DNA of 64,000 nt from Curtobacterium sp. MCLR17_007 (GTDB lineage: Bacteria > Actinomycetota > Actinomycetes > Actinomycetales > Microbacteriaceae): positions 930,001 to 994,000 of the forward strand of contig NZ_CP126271.1 of assembly GCF_003234655.2 (NCBI RefSeq), in the 5' to 3' direction. A program made the translations under genes and the position numbers. Below, in pieces: positions 25,255-32,609 of this stretch (positions are counted from its first letter, which is position 1; the number at the start of each line of letters is the position of its first letter). The notes beneath the pieces were generated by a model. It made no database searches. It was given only the letters and a program-made list of their open reading frames with translations, and had not been told where the DNA came from.

Positions 25255-25887
25255 CTACGCGGTGACCTTCGTCATCTGCAGCAGCCCGTCCCCGGCCGGC
25301 GACAGTGCACTGATGACGGCACCCGAGGTCGACACCTCGGTCAGCAGCAACCGGAAGTCGGTCGTCGCCCGGTCGCGCTTGACCGGGTCCGCGACGCGGC
25401 CCCGCCAGAGTGCGTGCGGCACCAGGACGGTCCCGCCCAGTCGCGCCAGGCGCAGACCGTGCTCGACGTACTCGATGACGTGCTCGGGGTCCGCGTCGAC
25501 CAGGACCACGTCGTAGGATGCCTCGTTCATGCGGGGGAGCACCTGGTTGGCCCGACCCGGGATCAGCCGGACGCGTGCGGGAGCGGTGCCGGCGGCGATG
25601 TAGGCGTCACGGGCGTACTGCTGGTGGTCCACCTCGACGTCGATCGTGGTGAGCGTGGCGTCCGGGGCGCCGCCGAGCAGGTACAGCCCGGAGACACCCA
25701 GACCGGTCCCGATCTCGATGATCGCCGTGGCTCGCGACGCTGCGGCGACCACACCGATCTGCGCGCCGATCGCGGGCGAGATCGCCTCGACGCCGAGCTC
25801 GAGCGAGTGCTCACGCGCGCGGGAGATCACCTCGGACTCGGAGACGATGTCCTCCGCGAACTTCCAGTTCGACTCTTTCTCTGACAC
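25255..25887 (-). CDS. Class I SAM-dependent O-methyltransferase
   Basis: 210 aa, of the catechol/caffeoyl-CoA O-methyltransferase type. The SAM loop is IIEIGTGLGVSGLYLLG, the acidic ribose-binding end is LTTIDVEVDHQ, and YDVVLVDADPEHVIEYVEHGLRLARLGGTVLVPH is the metal-dependent active-site strand. The natural substrate is unknown. The GTG at 25887 has GAGGAG 5 bases upstream. A TAGAGT hexamer near 25908 (minus strand) is a possible -10 box. It is divergent from tatB, an arrangement that matches the mycobacterial Rv1220c region. Confidence 0.87.
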   Translation of the reverse strand: MSEKESNWKFAEDIVSESEVISRAREHSLELGVEAISPAIGAQIGVVAAASRATAIIEIGTGLGVSGLYLLGGAPDATLTTIDVEVDHQQYARDAYIAAGTAPARVRLIPGRANQVLPRMNEASYDVVLVDADPEHVIEYVEHGLRLARLGGTVLVPHALWRGRVADPVKRDRATTDFRLLLTEVSTSGAVISALSPAGDGLLQMTKVTA

Positions 25888-25935
25888 GCACACTCCTCGG
25901 TCGACAACTCTAGGTGAGCGCGCGGCCTGAGGCGT

Positions 25936-25941
25936 TACGCT
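25936..25941 (+). promoter_or_regulatory. -10 box TACGCT, leaderless start of tatB
   Basis: TACGCT ends 6 bases before the GTG at 25948. Confidence 0.5.
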
Positions 25942-25947
25942 CGGTGC

Positions 25948-26322
25948 GTGTCCATCGACTTCAACAAGATCCTGATCATCGGGATCATCGCGGTGCTGCT
26001 GCTCGGTCCGCAGCGCCTGCCGATGTACGCACAGAAGTTGGCGGAGTTCGTCAAGGCCGTCCGTCGGTTCGCCGACACCGCCAAGGATCGCATGCGGGAC
26101 GAGATGGGCCCCGACTTCGACGAGGTCGACTGGCAGAAGCTCGACCCGCGTCAGTACGACCCGCGCCGCATCATCCGCGATGCGCTCATCGACTCGGCGA
26201 CCGGGACCAGCACCGCCGACGCGGTCACTCCGCAGGTGTCGGCGACCAAGGTCCGCGCTCCGGCACCGGTCGTGCCGCTGGCCGCGGGCGAAGCCGCGCC
26301 ATTCGACGGCGAGTCGACCTGA
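25948..26322 (+). CDS. tatB: Sec-independent protein translocase subunit TatB
   Basis: Part of the Tat export system, 124 aa. One N-terminal helix (ILIIGIIAVLLLGPQRLP, with the TatB-type Gly-Pro hinge) is followed by an amphipathic helix (YAQKLAEFVKAVRRFADTAKDRM) and an acidic/Pro-rich tail. TatA and TatC are not in the window. The GTG at 25948 follows a TACGCT box by 6 bases. It ends ahead of a 24-base-arm hairpin shared with the convergent chitinase gene. In mycobacteria tatB sits after sigE/rseA/htrA, which are absent here. Confidence 0.9.
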   Translation: MSIDFNKILIIGIIAVLLLGPQRLPMYAQKLAEFVKAVRRFADTAKDRMRDEMGPDFDEVDWQKLDPRQYDPRRIIRDALIDSATGTSTADAVTPQVSATKVRAPAPVVPLAAGEAAPFDGEST

Positions 26323-26340
26323 CGCCCGTCACGTGACCAC

Positions 26341-26392
26341 GTGACGGACGGGAGGCCCGGTGCCAGCTGGCACCGGGCCTTCCGTCCGTCAC
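26341..26392. terminator. Bidirectional terminator between tatB and chitinase gene
   Basis: 24-base arms (26341-26364 and 26369-26392), loop AGCT, one G-T position, core GACGGGAGGCCCGGTGCC. Nearly identical to the palindrome at 60425-60468. Confidence 0.8.
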
Positions 26393-26402
26393 GGGGCGGC
26401 GA

Positions 26403-27704
26403 CTACCGCAGGTCGGCCAGGAACCGGTCGGTCCAGGCCAGGGCAGCCGTGCCGGAGACCGAGTTGCACGTGGCCGACGCGGTGCTGGTCGGGCTGGCGC
26501 AGGGTGTGTCGCGGTCGAGCGACCACATGTGCACCCCGGCCAGGCCGTGCGTCTTCGCGTACGACGACACGGTGTCCGCGTCGGCGAGCGTGAAGACCTC
26601 GTCCGAGGCGTCGTTCACGCCGAGCATCGGCGTGACCTCGATCTTCGATGCAGGCGTCCCGTAGGTGTGCTGCAGGTTCGTCACGGCCTGGATCGTGGAC
26701 TGGCCCATCTGGCACGTCGAGCCGGACAGCACGCAGTTCGCGGTGGTGGCCCGGCCGAAGTCCATCGTCATGAGGTTGACGGTGTAGTTCGTCAGGCTCG
26801 AGGCCTTGATCGCCTTCACCGTGGCGTCACCGGTGCTGTTCAGCCCGCCGAAGCTGCCGTCGGAGGCGGCGAGGGTCGCCAGCGTGAACGAGAAGCGCAG
26901 TCCCGGGTACTTCGCCTGCGCCAGTGCGGCCGCGTTGACCAGGTTCTGCACGTCGGCGGTGGACTGTCCGCTCTCGATGTCGAAGTCGACGCCGATCATG
27001 TGCGGGCTGGCGTAGCGGGCGATGAAGCTCTGCAGCGCGGTGCCGGAGCACGTGAACTGACCGGCTGCTCCACCCGTGCTGACGATGTAGTTCACCCCGG
27101 CTGCGTCGAGCTTCGGGATGTTGGCACTGGCGAAGGCATCGGCGGCGACCCCGCCCCAGTTCTCGCTGCCGCAGGTGCCGGTCGCGAAGGCGAGCGTGAT
27201 GGCCTTGAGTCCGGGCTCGCGCGTCGAGACCAGGCTGTTGCTCGACCCGACGACCGGGATCCGGGTGCCGGTGACCGCGGTGTTCATGACGCTCGTGTTC
27301 CAGTCGAGGTTCACCGTGACGTCCTTGTACGGGCTGAAGACCAACCCGCTCGCGGTGCCGGTGCTGCCGTTCCCCGGGGTCGTCGTCCCGCCGCCGGTCC
27401 CGCCGCCGGTGCTGCCGCCGGTCCCGCCGCCGGTGCAGGAGCCGGCTGCCGTCCAGGGCTGGCCACTGCCGGTCGCGCCGGAGTGCGTCGCGGGGTCGTC
27501 ACCCTGCGTCCACCAGTTGGCGGTGTAGTTCGTGCCGTTCTCGCTGGCCGTGGCCCCGCCGTTGTAGGCGGTGCCGGACGACCATGCGGTGGCACACGTC
27601 GATGCGGCCTGTGCCGCGACCGGTGCTGCGGCGATCGTCCCCCCGATGATCGCTGCCGCGACGGCGCTGATGGCCCCGAGCCGGATCCTGGTGTTCCTGT
27701 CCAC
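26403..27704 (-). CDS. Secreted GH18 chitinase with chitin-binding domain
   Basis: 433 aa, secreted. A Sec signal peptide (about 1-34, cleaved near AQAAS) is followed by a CBM5/12-type chitin-binding domain (about 36-90, with WSSGTAYNGG and NWWTQGDDP), a Gly/Thr linker (91-118) and a GH18 catalytic domain (120-433). The catalytic motif is GVDFDIE, with Asp240, Asp242 and general acid Glu244. It should hydrolyse chitin from fungi or arthropods. The GTG at 27704 has AGGAGA about 6 bases upstream. Its 5' region holds an inducer-type palindrome (27777-27797) and an 8-base hairpin, suggesting control by a repressor or activator. Confidence 0.93.
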   Translation of the reverse strand: MDRNTRIRLGAISAVAAAIIGGTIAAAPVAAQAASTCATAWSSGTAYNGGATASENGTNYTANWWTQGDDPATHSGATGSGQPWTAAGSCTGGGTGGSTGGGTGGGTTTPGNGSTGTASGLVFSPYKDVTVNLDWNTSVMNTAVTGTRIPVVGSSNSLVSTREPGLKAITLAFATGTCGSENWGGVAADAFASANIPKLDAAGVNYIVSTGGAAGQFTCSGTALQSFIARYASPHMIGVDFDIESGQSTADVQNLVNAAALAQAKYPGLRFSFTLATLAASDGSFGGLNSTGDATVKAIKASSLTNYTVNLMTMDFGRATTANCVLSGSTCQMGQSTIQAVTNLQHTYGTPASKIEVTPMLGVNDASDEVFTLADADTVSSYAKTHGLAGVHMWSLDRDTPCASPTSTASATCNSVSGTAALAWTDRFLADLR

Positions 27705-27750
27705 GCGGTTCTCCTGTTCCTCGCCCGGCTCCGTTGCCGGGAGGGTGGAA

Positions 27751-27774
27751 CTCCTGCGCCTGATTCCGCAGGAG
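27751..27774 (-). promoter_or_regulatory. Hairpin in the chitinase 5' region
   Basis: Perfect 8-base inverted repeat CTCCTGCG (27751-27758) and CGCAGGAG (27767-27774) with an 8-base loop, 47 bases before the chitinase start. It could be a leader hairpin or a second operator. Confidence 0.5.
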
Positions 27775-27776
27775 CA

Positions 27777-27797
27777 TTGTGCAATGCCCTTGCATAA
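27777..27797 (-). promoter_or_regulatory. Candidate operator of the chitinase gene
   Basis: TTGTGCAA, 5 bases, TTGCATAA: a palindrome TTRTGCAA-N5-TTGCAYAA with one asymmetric position, in a locally A+T-rich spot about 75 bases before the chitinase start. This is typical of a dimeric repressor or activator site. Confidence 0.6.
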
Positions 27798-27865
27798 TTG
27801 CGCGACATCGCGATCACGACCATGAGGAGGCGTACAGGGAGCGTCGACCGGACGGAACCGGAGGG

Positions 27866-29032
27866 CTAGCGGGGGGAGAGCCCGAGCTTCCGTCCGGCCA
27901 GGCCCCGGCCCATCGCCGTCAGGCCGTCGGCGATGCCGAGCAGTGCCCGGGAGGCCGGGTCCTCGGGGGCGCCGAGGACCACGGGCACGCCGGTGTCGCC
28001 GCCCTGACGGAGCGGCACGGAGAGCGGTACCCGGCCGAGCACGGGGACGGGGGAGTCCTGCCCGCGGGAGAGCCGTCGTGCGGTCTCGTCGCCGCCGCCC
28101 TCGCCGAACAGGTGGAGCACCGAGCCGTCCGGCTGGACGAGCCCGGACATGTTCTCGACCACGCCGATGACCCGCTGACCCGTCTGCCGGGCGACGATGC
28201 CGCTGCGCTCCGCGACGTCGGCCGCAGCCGCCTGCGGGGTGGTGACGACCAGGACCTCGGCGTGGGGGAGCAGCTGCCCGACCGAGATCGCGACGTCACC
28301 GGTGCCCGGCGGCATGTCGAGCAGCAGCACGTCGAGGTCGCCGAACCACACGTCGGACAGGAACTGGTTGACGGTGCGGTGCAGCATCGGTCCGCGCCAG
28401 GAGACCGCGGTCGAGACGTCGTCGACGAACATGCCGATCGAGACGACCTTCACGTCGTGGGCGACGGGCGGCAGGATCATCTGGTCGACCCGGGTCGGGC
28501 GGGGCGCGACGCCGTGTCGGTCGGTCAGGCCCATCAACCCGGGGACGCTGAACCCGTGGACGTCGACGTCCACGATGCCGACCCGCTGGCCGCGGCGGGC
28601 GAGTGCGACGGCCAGGTTCACGGTGACCGTCGACTTGCCGACGCCGCCCTTGCCGCTCGTCACCGCGATCACGCGCGTGAGCGAGTCGGGGGTGAACTGC
28701 ACGCCCTGGGGCCGGCCTTCGCGCAGTCGCTCCGTCAGCGCCCGGCGGACCTCCGGCGCCATCACGGACACGTCGACGTCCACGTCGATCACCCCGGCGA
28801 CGCCTCCGGCGGCCGCTCGCACGTCCCGCTCGATCGTGTCGGCGGCCGGGCACCCGACGATCGTGAGCTGCAGGTCGACCCGCACCGAGCCTCCCGGACC
28901 GACGTCGACACCACGGATCATGTCGAGCTCCGTGACGGGCCGCCGGATCTCGGGGTCGATGACACGTCCGAGCGCAGCGAACACGGCGGCACCGAGCTGC
29001 TGGTCGTCCTGCGGAACCGTGGCGTCAGCCAC
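27866..29032 (-). CDS. mrp: Mrp/NBP35-family iron-sulfur cluster carrier ATPase
   Basis: 388 aa. An N-terminal DUF59/MIP18 domain (about 12-95, VIDPEIRRPVTELDMI) precedes a ParA-like ATPase domain with the deviant Walker A SGKGGVGKSTVTVNLA and LLDMPPGTGDVAISVGQ. The family (ApbC/Mrp) carries and delivers Fe-S clusters. The GTG at 29032 overlaps the DUF1003 gene by 8 bases, so it is the last gene of a three-gene operon with the MgtE-like and DUF1003 genes. The same trio occurs in mycobacteria (recollection). Confidence 0.92.
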   Translation of the reverse strand: MADATVPQDDQQLGAAVFAALGRVIDPEIRRPVTELDMIRGVDVGPGGSVRVDLQLTIVGCPAADTIERDVRAAAGGVAGVIDVDVDVSVMAPEVRRALTERLREGRPQGVQFTPDSLTRVIAVTSGKGGVGKSTVTVNLAVALARRGQRVGIVDVDVHGFSVPGLMGLTDRHGVAPRPTRVDQMILPPVAHDVKVVSIGMFVDDVSTAVSWRGPMLHRTVNQFLSDVWFGDLDVLLLDMPPGTGDVAISVGQLLPHAEVLVVTTPQAAAADVAERSGIVARQTGQRVIGVVENMSGLVQPDGSVLHLFGEGGGDETARRLSRGQDSPVPVLGRVPLSVPLRQGGDTGVPVVLGAPEDPASRALLGIADGLTAMGRGLAGRKLGLSPR

Positions 29033-29567
29033 GGACGTCCGCCGTGCGTCCCGGTTCGCCCTCGTCGATCGCGTCGCGTCGGTCGAGCTCCTCGAGCAGC
29101 GACCGGAGTTCGGCGCGGATGAAGTCCTTCGACGCCATGTCGCGCATCGCCAGACGCAGTGCGACGACCTCGCGGGCCAGGTACTCGGTGTCGGCCAGGT
29201 TCCGTTCCGCGCGCTGTCGGTCCTGTTCGAACTGCACGCGGTCGCGGTCGTCCTGCCGGTTCTGAGCGAGGAGGATCAGCGGCGCCGCGTACGAGGCCTG
29301 CAGGGACAGCACGAGCGTCAGGGCGGTGAAGCCGATGGCGGCGGAGTCGAACTGCCAGGCCTTCGGGGACAGCGTGTTCCACCCCATCCACACCACGCAG
29401 AACAGGGTCAGGCCGATCAGGAACCAGGGCGTTCCCATGGCACGCGCAATGCCTTCGGTGGCCCGACCGAACGCGTCGCCGCTGCCCTTGCGGCGGCGGG
29501 TCGGCAGCACGCTCGTTCGCATGCCCTTCGGCGAGTCGAGCCGGGTGTTCTCATCCGTTCGTGCCAC
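29025..29567 (-). CDS. DUF1003 family membrane protein
   Basis: 180 aa. Two membrane helices (about 47-63, PWFLIGLTLFCVVWMGWN, and 74-98, FTALTLVLSLQASYAAPLILLAQNRQ) match DUF1003, followed by a charged coiled-coil-like C-terminus (RDRVQFEQDRQRAERNLADTEYLAREVV). Function is unknown. The GTG at 29567 overlaps the MgtE-like gene by 17 bases, and the stop overlaps mrp by 8 bases, indicating translational coupling. Confidence 0.9.
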   Translation of the reverse strand: MARTDENTRLDSPKGMRTSVLPTRRRKGSGDAFGRATEGIARAMGTPWFLIGLTLFCVVWMGWNTLSPKAWQFDSAAIGFTALTLVLSLQASYAAPLILLAQNRQDDRDRVQFEQDRQRAERNLADTEYLAREVVALRLAMRDMASKDFIRAELRSLLEELDRRDAIDEGEPGRTADVRG

Positions 29568-30867
29568 GAGTGGTCCTCCTGCCCGTCGTCACGGGGGTCC
29601 TGCGAGCGCGGGTGCGGGGGCGTGCTGCGTCGTCGTCCCCGCGACTTCGCCAGTCATCGGGGAGGACGTGGTCGAGCACGTCGTCGATCGTCACCACCCC
29701 GACCAGACGGTGGGCGTCGTCGACCACGGGCACGGACACGAGGTTGTAGGTGGCCATCACGCGCGTGACCTCGGCGGCGCTGGCGTCGACGCGGACCGGT
29801 TCGGTCTGCTGGTCGATGAGCGTGCCGAGGCGTTCGTTCGGCGGGTACCGCAGCATGCGCTGGAAGTGCACGAGGCCCAGGAAGCGGCCGGTGGGCGGTT
29901 CGTACGGCGGCAGTGTGACGCAGACACTCGCACCGAGGGCGGGAGCGAGCTCGTGCCGTCGGATGAGGGCGAGCCCCTCGGCCACCGTGGCGTCGGCGGA
30001 GACGATCACCGGCTCGGTCGTCATCAGACCACCGGCCGTGTCCGGCTCGTACTCGAGCAGCATGCGGACGTCCTGCGCCTCTTCCGGCTCCATGAGCTGC
30101 AGGAGGGCTTCGCTCCGTTCGTCGGAGAGCTCGGCGAGCAGGTCGGCGGCGTCGTCGGGCTGCATCTGGTCGAGGACGTCGGCGGCACGGGCGTCCTCGA
30201 GCGACGAGAGGATCTCGACCCGCTCCTGGTCGGGCATCTCCTCGAGCACGTCGGCGAGCCGGTCGTCCGGGAGTTCCTCGGCGACCTCGAGCCGGCGTTC
30301 TACCGGCAGGTCGAGCAGCGTCGAGGCCAGGTCGGCGGCCACCAGGTCCGAGTACGCGGCGATGACGTGCTCGGCCGACTGCGACTCGCCCGGCAGCTCG
30401 TCCTCGGTCACCTCGTTCCAGGTGGCGAAGGTGGTCGGGCCCTTGCCGAACGGCGACGGCGTGGTCTTGGGCTTGCGGAGGAAGAGCTGTGCGACTTCCC
30501 AGTCGCCCTGCCCGCGGTCCTCGATCGCGATGTCCTCGATCGTGGCGCGGATGCGGTCCTTCGTGATGAGCACCTTGCGCCCGAGCATCTCCGCGATGAC
30601 CCGGACCTCGCCGCCGCGCTGTTCGAAGCGCCGCATGTTGACCAGGCCGGTCGTGATGACCTGTCCGGCGCCGATCGAGGTGATCCGACCGATGCTGACG
30701 AAGATGCGCCGCTTGCCGGGGACCTCGACGATCAGCCCCACGACGTGCGGGGGATCGACCCGCCGGTAGACGACCAGGACGTCCCGGACCCTGCCGACGC
30801 GATCGCCAGCGGGGTCGAAGACGGAGCACCCGGCCAGGCGGGCGACGAATACCTTCGAGGCGCTCAC
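29551..30867 (-). CDS. MgtE-N/CBS domain protein lacking the channel
   Basis: 438 aa. Order: an N-terminal beta-barrel-like region (residues 1-90, KVFVARLAGCSVFDPAGDRVGRVRDVL, PRC-like), an MgtE N-domain of helical repeats (about 170-290, EMPDQERVEILSSL, MQPDDAADLLAEL), then two CBS motifs (about 300-415). MgtE magnesium channels carry the same cytosolic part but continue into five membrane helices; here none follow, only a basic tail. It may sense Mg2+ or nucleotides and act on another protein. The GTG at 30867 follows a TACGCT box by 6 bases. First gene of the operon with DUF1003 and mrp. Confidence 0.88.
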   Translation of the reverse strand: MSASKVFVARLAGCSVFDPAGDRVGRVRDVLVVYRRVDPPHVVGLIVEVPGKRRIFVSIGRITSIGAGQVITTGLVNMRRFEQRGGEVRVIAEMLGRKVLITKDRIRATIEDIAIEDRGQGDWEVAQLFLRKPKTTPSPFGKGPTTFATWNEVTEDELPGESQSAEHVIAAYSDLVAADLASTLLDLPVERRLEVAEELPDDRLADVLEEMPDQERVEILSSLEDARAADVLDQMQPDDAADLLAELSDERSEALLQLMEPEEAQDVRMLLEYEPDTAGGLMTTEPVIVSADATVAEGLALIRRHELAPALGASVCVTLPPYEPPTGRFLGLVHFQRMLRYPPNERLGTLIDQQTEPVRVDASAAEVTRVMATYNLVSVPVVDDAHRLVGVVTIDDVLDHVLPDDWRSRGDDDAARPRTRARRTPVTTGRRTTRGTNG

Positions 30868-30873
30868 ACGGCA

Positions 30874-30879
30874 AGCGTA
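30874..30879 (-). promoter_or_regulatory. -10 box TACGCT, leaderless start of the MgtE-like operon
   Basis: TACGCT (minus strand) ends 6 bases before the GTG at 30867. Confidence 0.5.
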
Positions 30880-30947
30880 GCCGGTCGTCCGGCCGGTTCC
30901 CTGGCGGCTCTCGAACGATTGCAAGGGGAACGGTGGATGATGACTGT

Positions 30948-31919
30948 GTGAGCACTCAGAGCCCCTTCCGCGGTCGTACGGCGCAGGTCTTCCCCACGCT
31001 GCCCCGCGGCGACGTCCTCGGCACCTTCGACAGCTACCCGGGAGCCCAGGCGGTCGTCGCCAAGCTCGCCGAGTCCGACTTCCCGGTCAACAAGCTCTCC
31101 ATCGTCGGCAACGACCTCAAGACGGTCGAGCGGGTCACCGGCAAGATGACCTACGGTCGGGCCGCCATCGCTGGCGCGCTGTCCGGGCTGTGGCTCGGCA
31201 TCTTCTTCGGCATCGTCCTGACCCTGTTCTCGCCGACCGCCGGCGGACTCATCCTGGCCGCGGCGATCATCGGTGCCGCGTTCGGCATGCTGTACGGCAT
31301 CGTCTCGTTCGCCATCACGAAGCGCCAGCGGGACTTCACGAGCGTGCACCAGGTGCTCGCCACGAACTACCAGATCATCGTCGACCCGCAGCTCGTCGGG
31401 CAGGCGCAGCGGATCCTCGGCCAGTCCGGTGCGACCCCGCACGCCGCGTGGAACCCCGGGCAGCAGCAGGCCCCGTTCCAGGGACAGCAGCAGCCGCCGT
31501 TCCAGGGGCAGCAGCAGCCGTGGCGGCCGGGCCCCGGTCCGTCCGGCCAGGCGCAGGGCTCGCCCTACGGCGGGCAGTCGACCCCGCACAACCAGCCCGC
31601 GAGCTCCGGCCAGAGCGGTCAGTCGGGTCCGGGTTCGCAGCCCCGGTACGGCACGAACGACGGCCCCCGGTACGGCACGAACGACGGGCCCCGCTACGGA
31701 GAGTCCGCGCAGCCGGGTCAGCCGGCGCCGTCGCAGCGACCTGCGGGACCGGCGCAGCCGTCCGGTCCGGTTGCTCCGCGCGCCGACCAGCCGCCGCAGT
31801 ACGGCGAGCGTGTGTCGGGTGCGAACCCGGCGGCTCCCGCGTCGTCGTCCGACGGGTCTGGCTCGTCCGATCCTGCACGTGACGAGCAGCGACGGGACGG
31901 GGACGCCGAGTCCCGCTGA
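30948..31919 (+). CDS. General stress protein 17M-like membrane protein
   Basis: 323 aa. An N-terminal domain (about 20-60, GTFDSYPGAQAVVAKLAESDFPVNKLSIVGNDL) resembles general stress protein 17M/YflT. Two glycine-rich membrane helices follow (about 75-115), then a long Gln/Pro/Gly-rich tail (about 165-323) with short repeats (PFQGQQQ twice, RYGTNDGP twice). The stress role is by similarity only. An open frame allows a GTG at 30933, but the GTG at 30948 has GATGAT ending 6 bases upstream, close to the leaderless pattern. It is divergent from the MgtE-like operon. Confidence 0.8.
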   Translation: MSTQSPFRGRTAQVFPTLPRGDVLGTFDSYPGAQAVVAKLAESDFPVNKLSIVGNDLKTVERVTGKMTYGRAAIAGALSGLWLGIFFGIVLTLFSPTAGGLILAAAIIGAAFGMLYGIVSFAITKRQRDFTSVHQVLATNYQIIVDPQLVGQAQRILGQSGATPHAAWNPGQQQAPFQGQQQPPFQGQQQPWRPGPGPSGQAQGSPYGGQSTPHNQPASSGQSGQSGPGSQPRYGTNDGPRYGTNDGPRYGESAQPGQPAPSQRPAGPAQPSGPVAPRADQPPQYGERVSGANPAAPASSSDGSGSSDPARDEQRRDGDAESR

Positions 31920-32108
31920 CCCGGTGGGCTGGTGACCCGGCGGGCCGGTGTCCCGGTGGGGCGCTGCCTGATCGACGCCTGAGGTTCCGCGACGCGCCGC
32001 CCAGGGCCGTCGGGGTCGCGCGAGTAGCCCGTCCGCGATCTCGAGATGCCAGAATTCTGGAACCTCGTGCGCCCGAGTGAGCGGCGGCGGGCGGTCAAGC
32101 CCCCCGGG
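31920..32108. other. 189-base intergenic region with a 12-base palindrome
   Basis: No gene seen. It contains CCAGAATTCTGG (32049-32060) and an 8-base inverted repeat GAGGTTCC (31981-31988) with GGAACCTC (32059-32066). It lies between convergent genes, so it may act as a weak terminator. Confidence 0.4.
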
Positions 32109-32597
32109 CTAGAGCACCTTTGAGTAGCAGGCGGACAGCGGGGCACCGACGTAGGGTCCGAAGTTCGCGATGCGTGTGAAGCCCTCGCGTTCGTAGAAAC
32201 CGATCGCACGGGTCTGCGCCGGACCGGTCTCGAGGACGAGCGCCGGTGAACCCAGGTCGAGCGCTGCCTCTTCGAGACGCCGCAGGATCTCCGTTGCGAC
32301 CCCGGCACCCCGCGACTCCCGCCGCACGTACATCCGCTTGATCTCGGTGATGCCGTCCTCGACGATGCGCAGCCCGCCGCAGCCGAGCGGCGTGCCGTCC
32401 TGGTCGCGCGCGACGAAGAACACCGCGATCGACTCGGCCGTGGGCTTCTCGCCCGGTTCGGTGTCGCCACCGTAGGTGCTGTCGATCTCGATCCGCTGTG
32501 CAGCCCGGAGCCGCATCGCATCGGGCGAGTCGAAGTGCTCGACGTCGATGACGATGTTGCGCGGGTCCGTGTGCTGCGGGGCGTCGGGTGTGCTCAC
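32109..32597 (-). CDS. GNAT-family N-acetyltransferase
   Basis: 162 aa. The acetyl-CoA binding motif is in KRMYVRRESRGAGVATEILRRLEEAA (R-E-S-R-G-A-G-V-A), and the C-terminal strand GFYEREGFTRI is typical of GNAT enzymes. The substrate is unknown. The GTG at 32597 follows a TAGCCT box by 6 bases. The upstream aminopeptidase gene ends 9 bases before the start, but the promoter in between suggests its own transcript. Confidence 0.88.
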   Translation of the reverse strand: MSTPDAPQHTDPRNIVIDVEHFDSPDAMRLRAAQRIEIDSTYGGDTEPGEKPTAESIAVFFVARDQDGTPLGCGGLRIVEDGITEIKRMYVRRESRGAGVATEILRRLEEAALDLGSPALVLETGPAQTRAIGFYEREGFTRIANFGPYVGAPLSACYSKVL

Positions 32598-32603
32598 CCG
32601 CTC

Positions 32604-32609
32604 AGGCTA
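32604..32609 (-). promoter_or_regulatory. -10 box TAGCCT, leaderless start of GNAT gene
   Basis: TAGCCT (minus strand) ends 6 bases before the GTG at 32597. It overlaps the last codons of the aminopeptidase gene. Confidence 0.5.

Noticed and set aside
30905..30925. LexA/SOS box (CGAAC...) near the general-stress gene and helicase genes
   Set aside because: CGAACGATT lacks the second half-site GTTCG, and no box was found upstream of adnA, nudC or the uvrD2-like gene.
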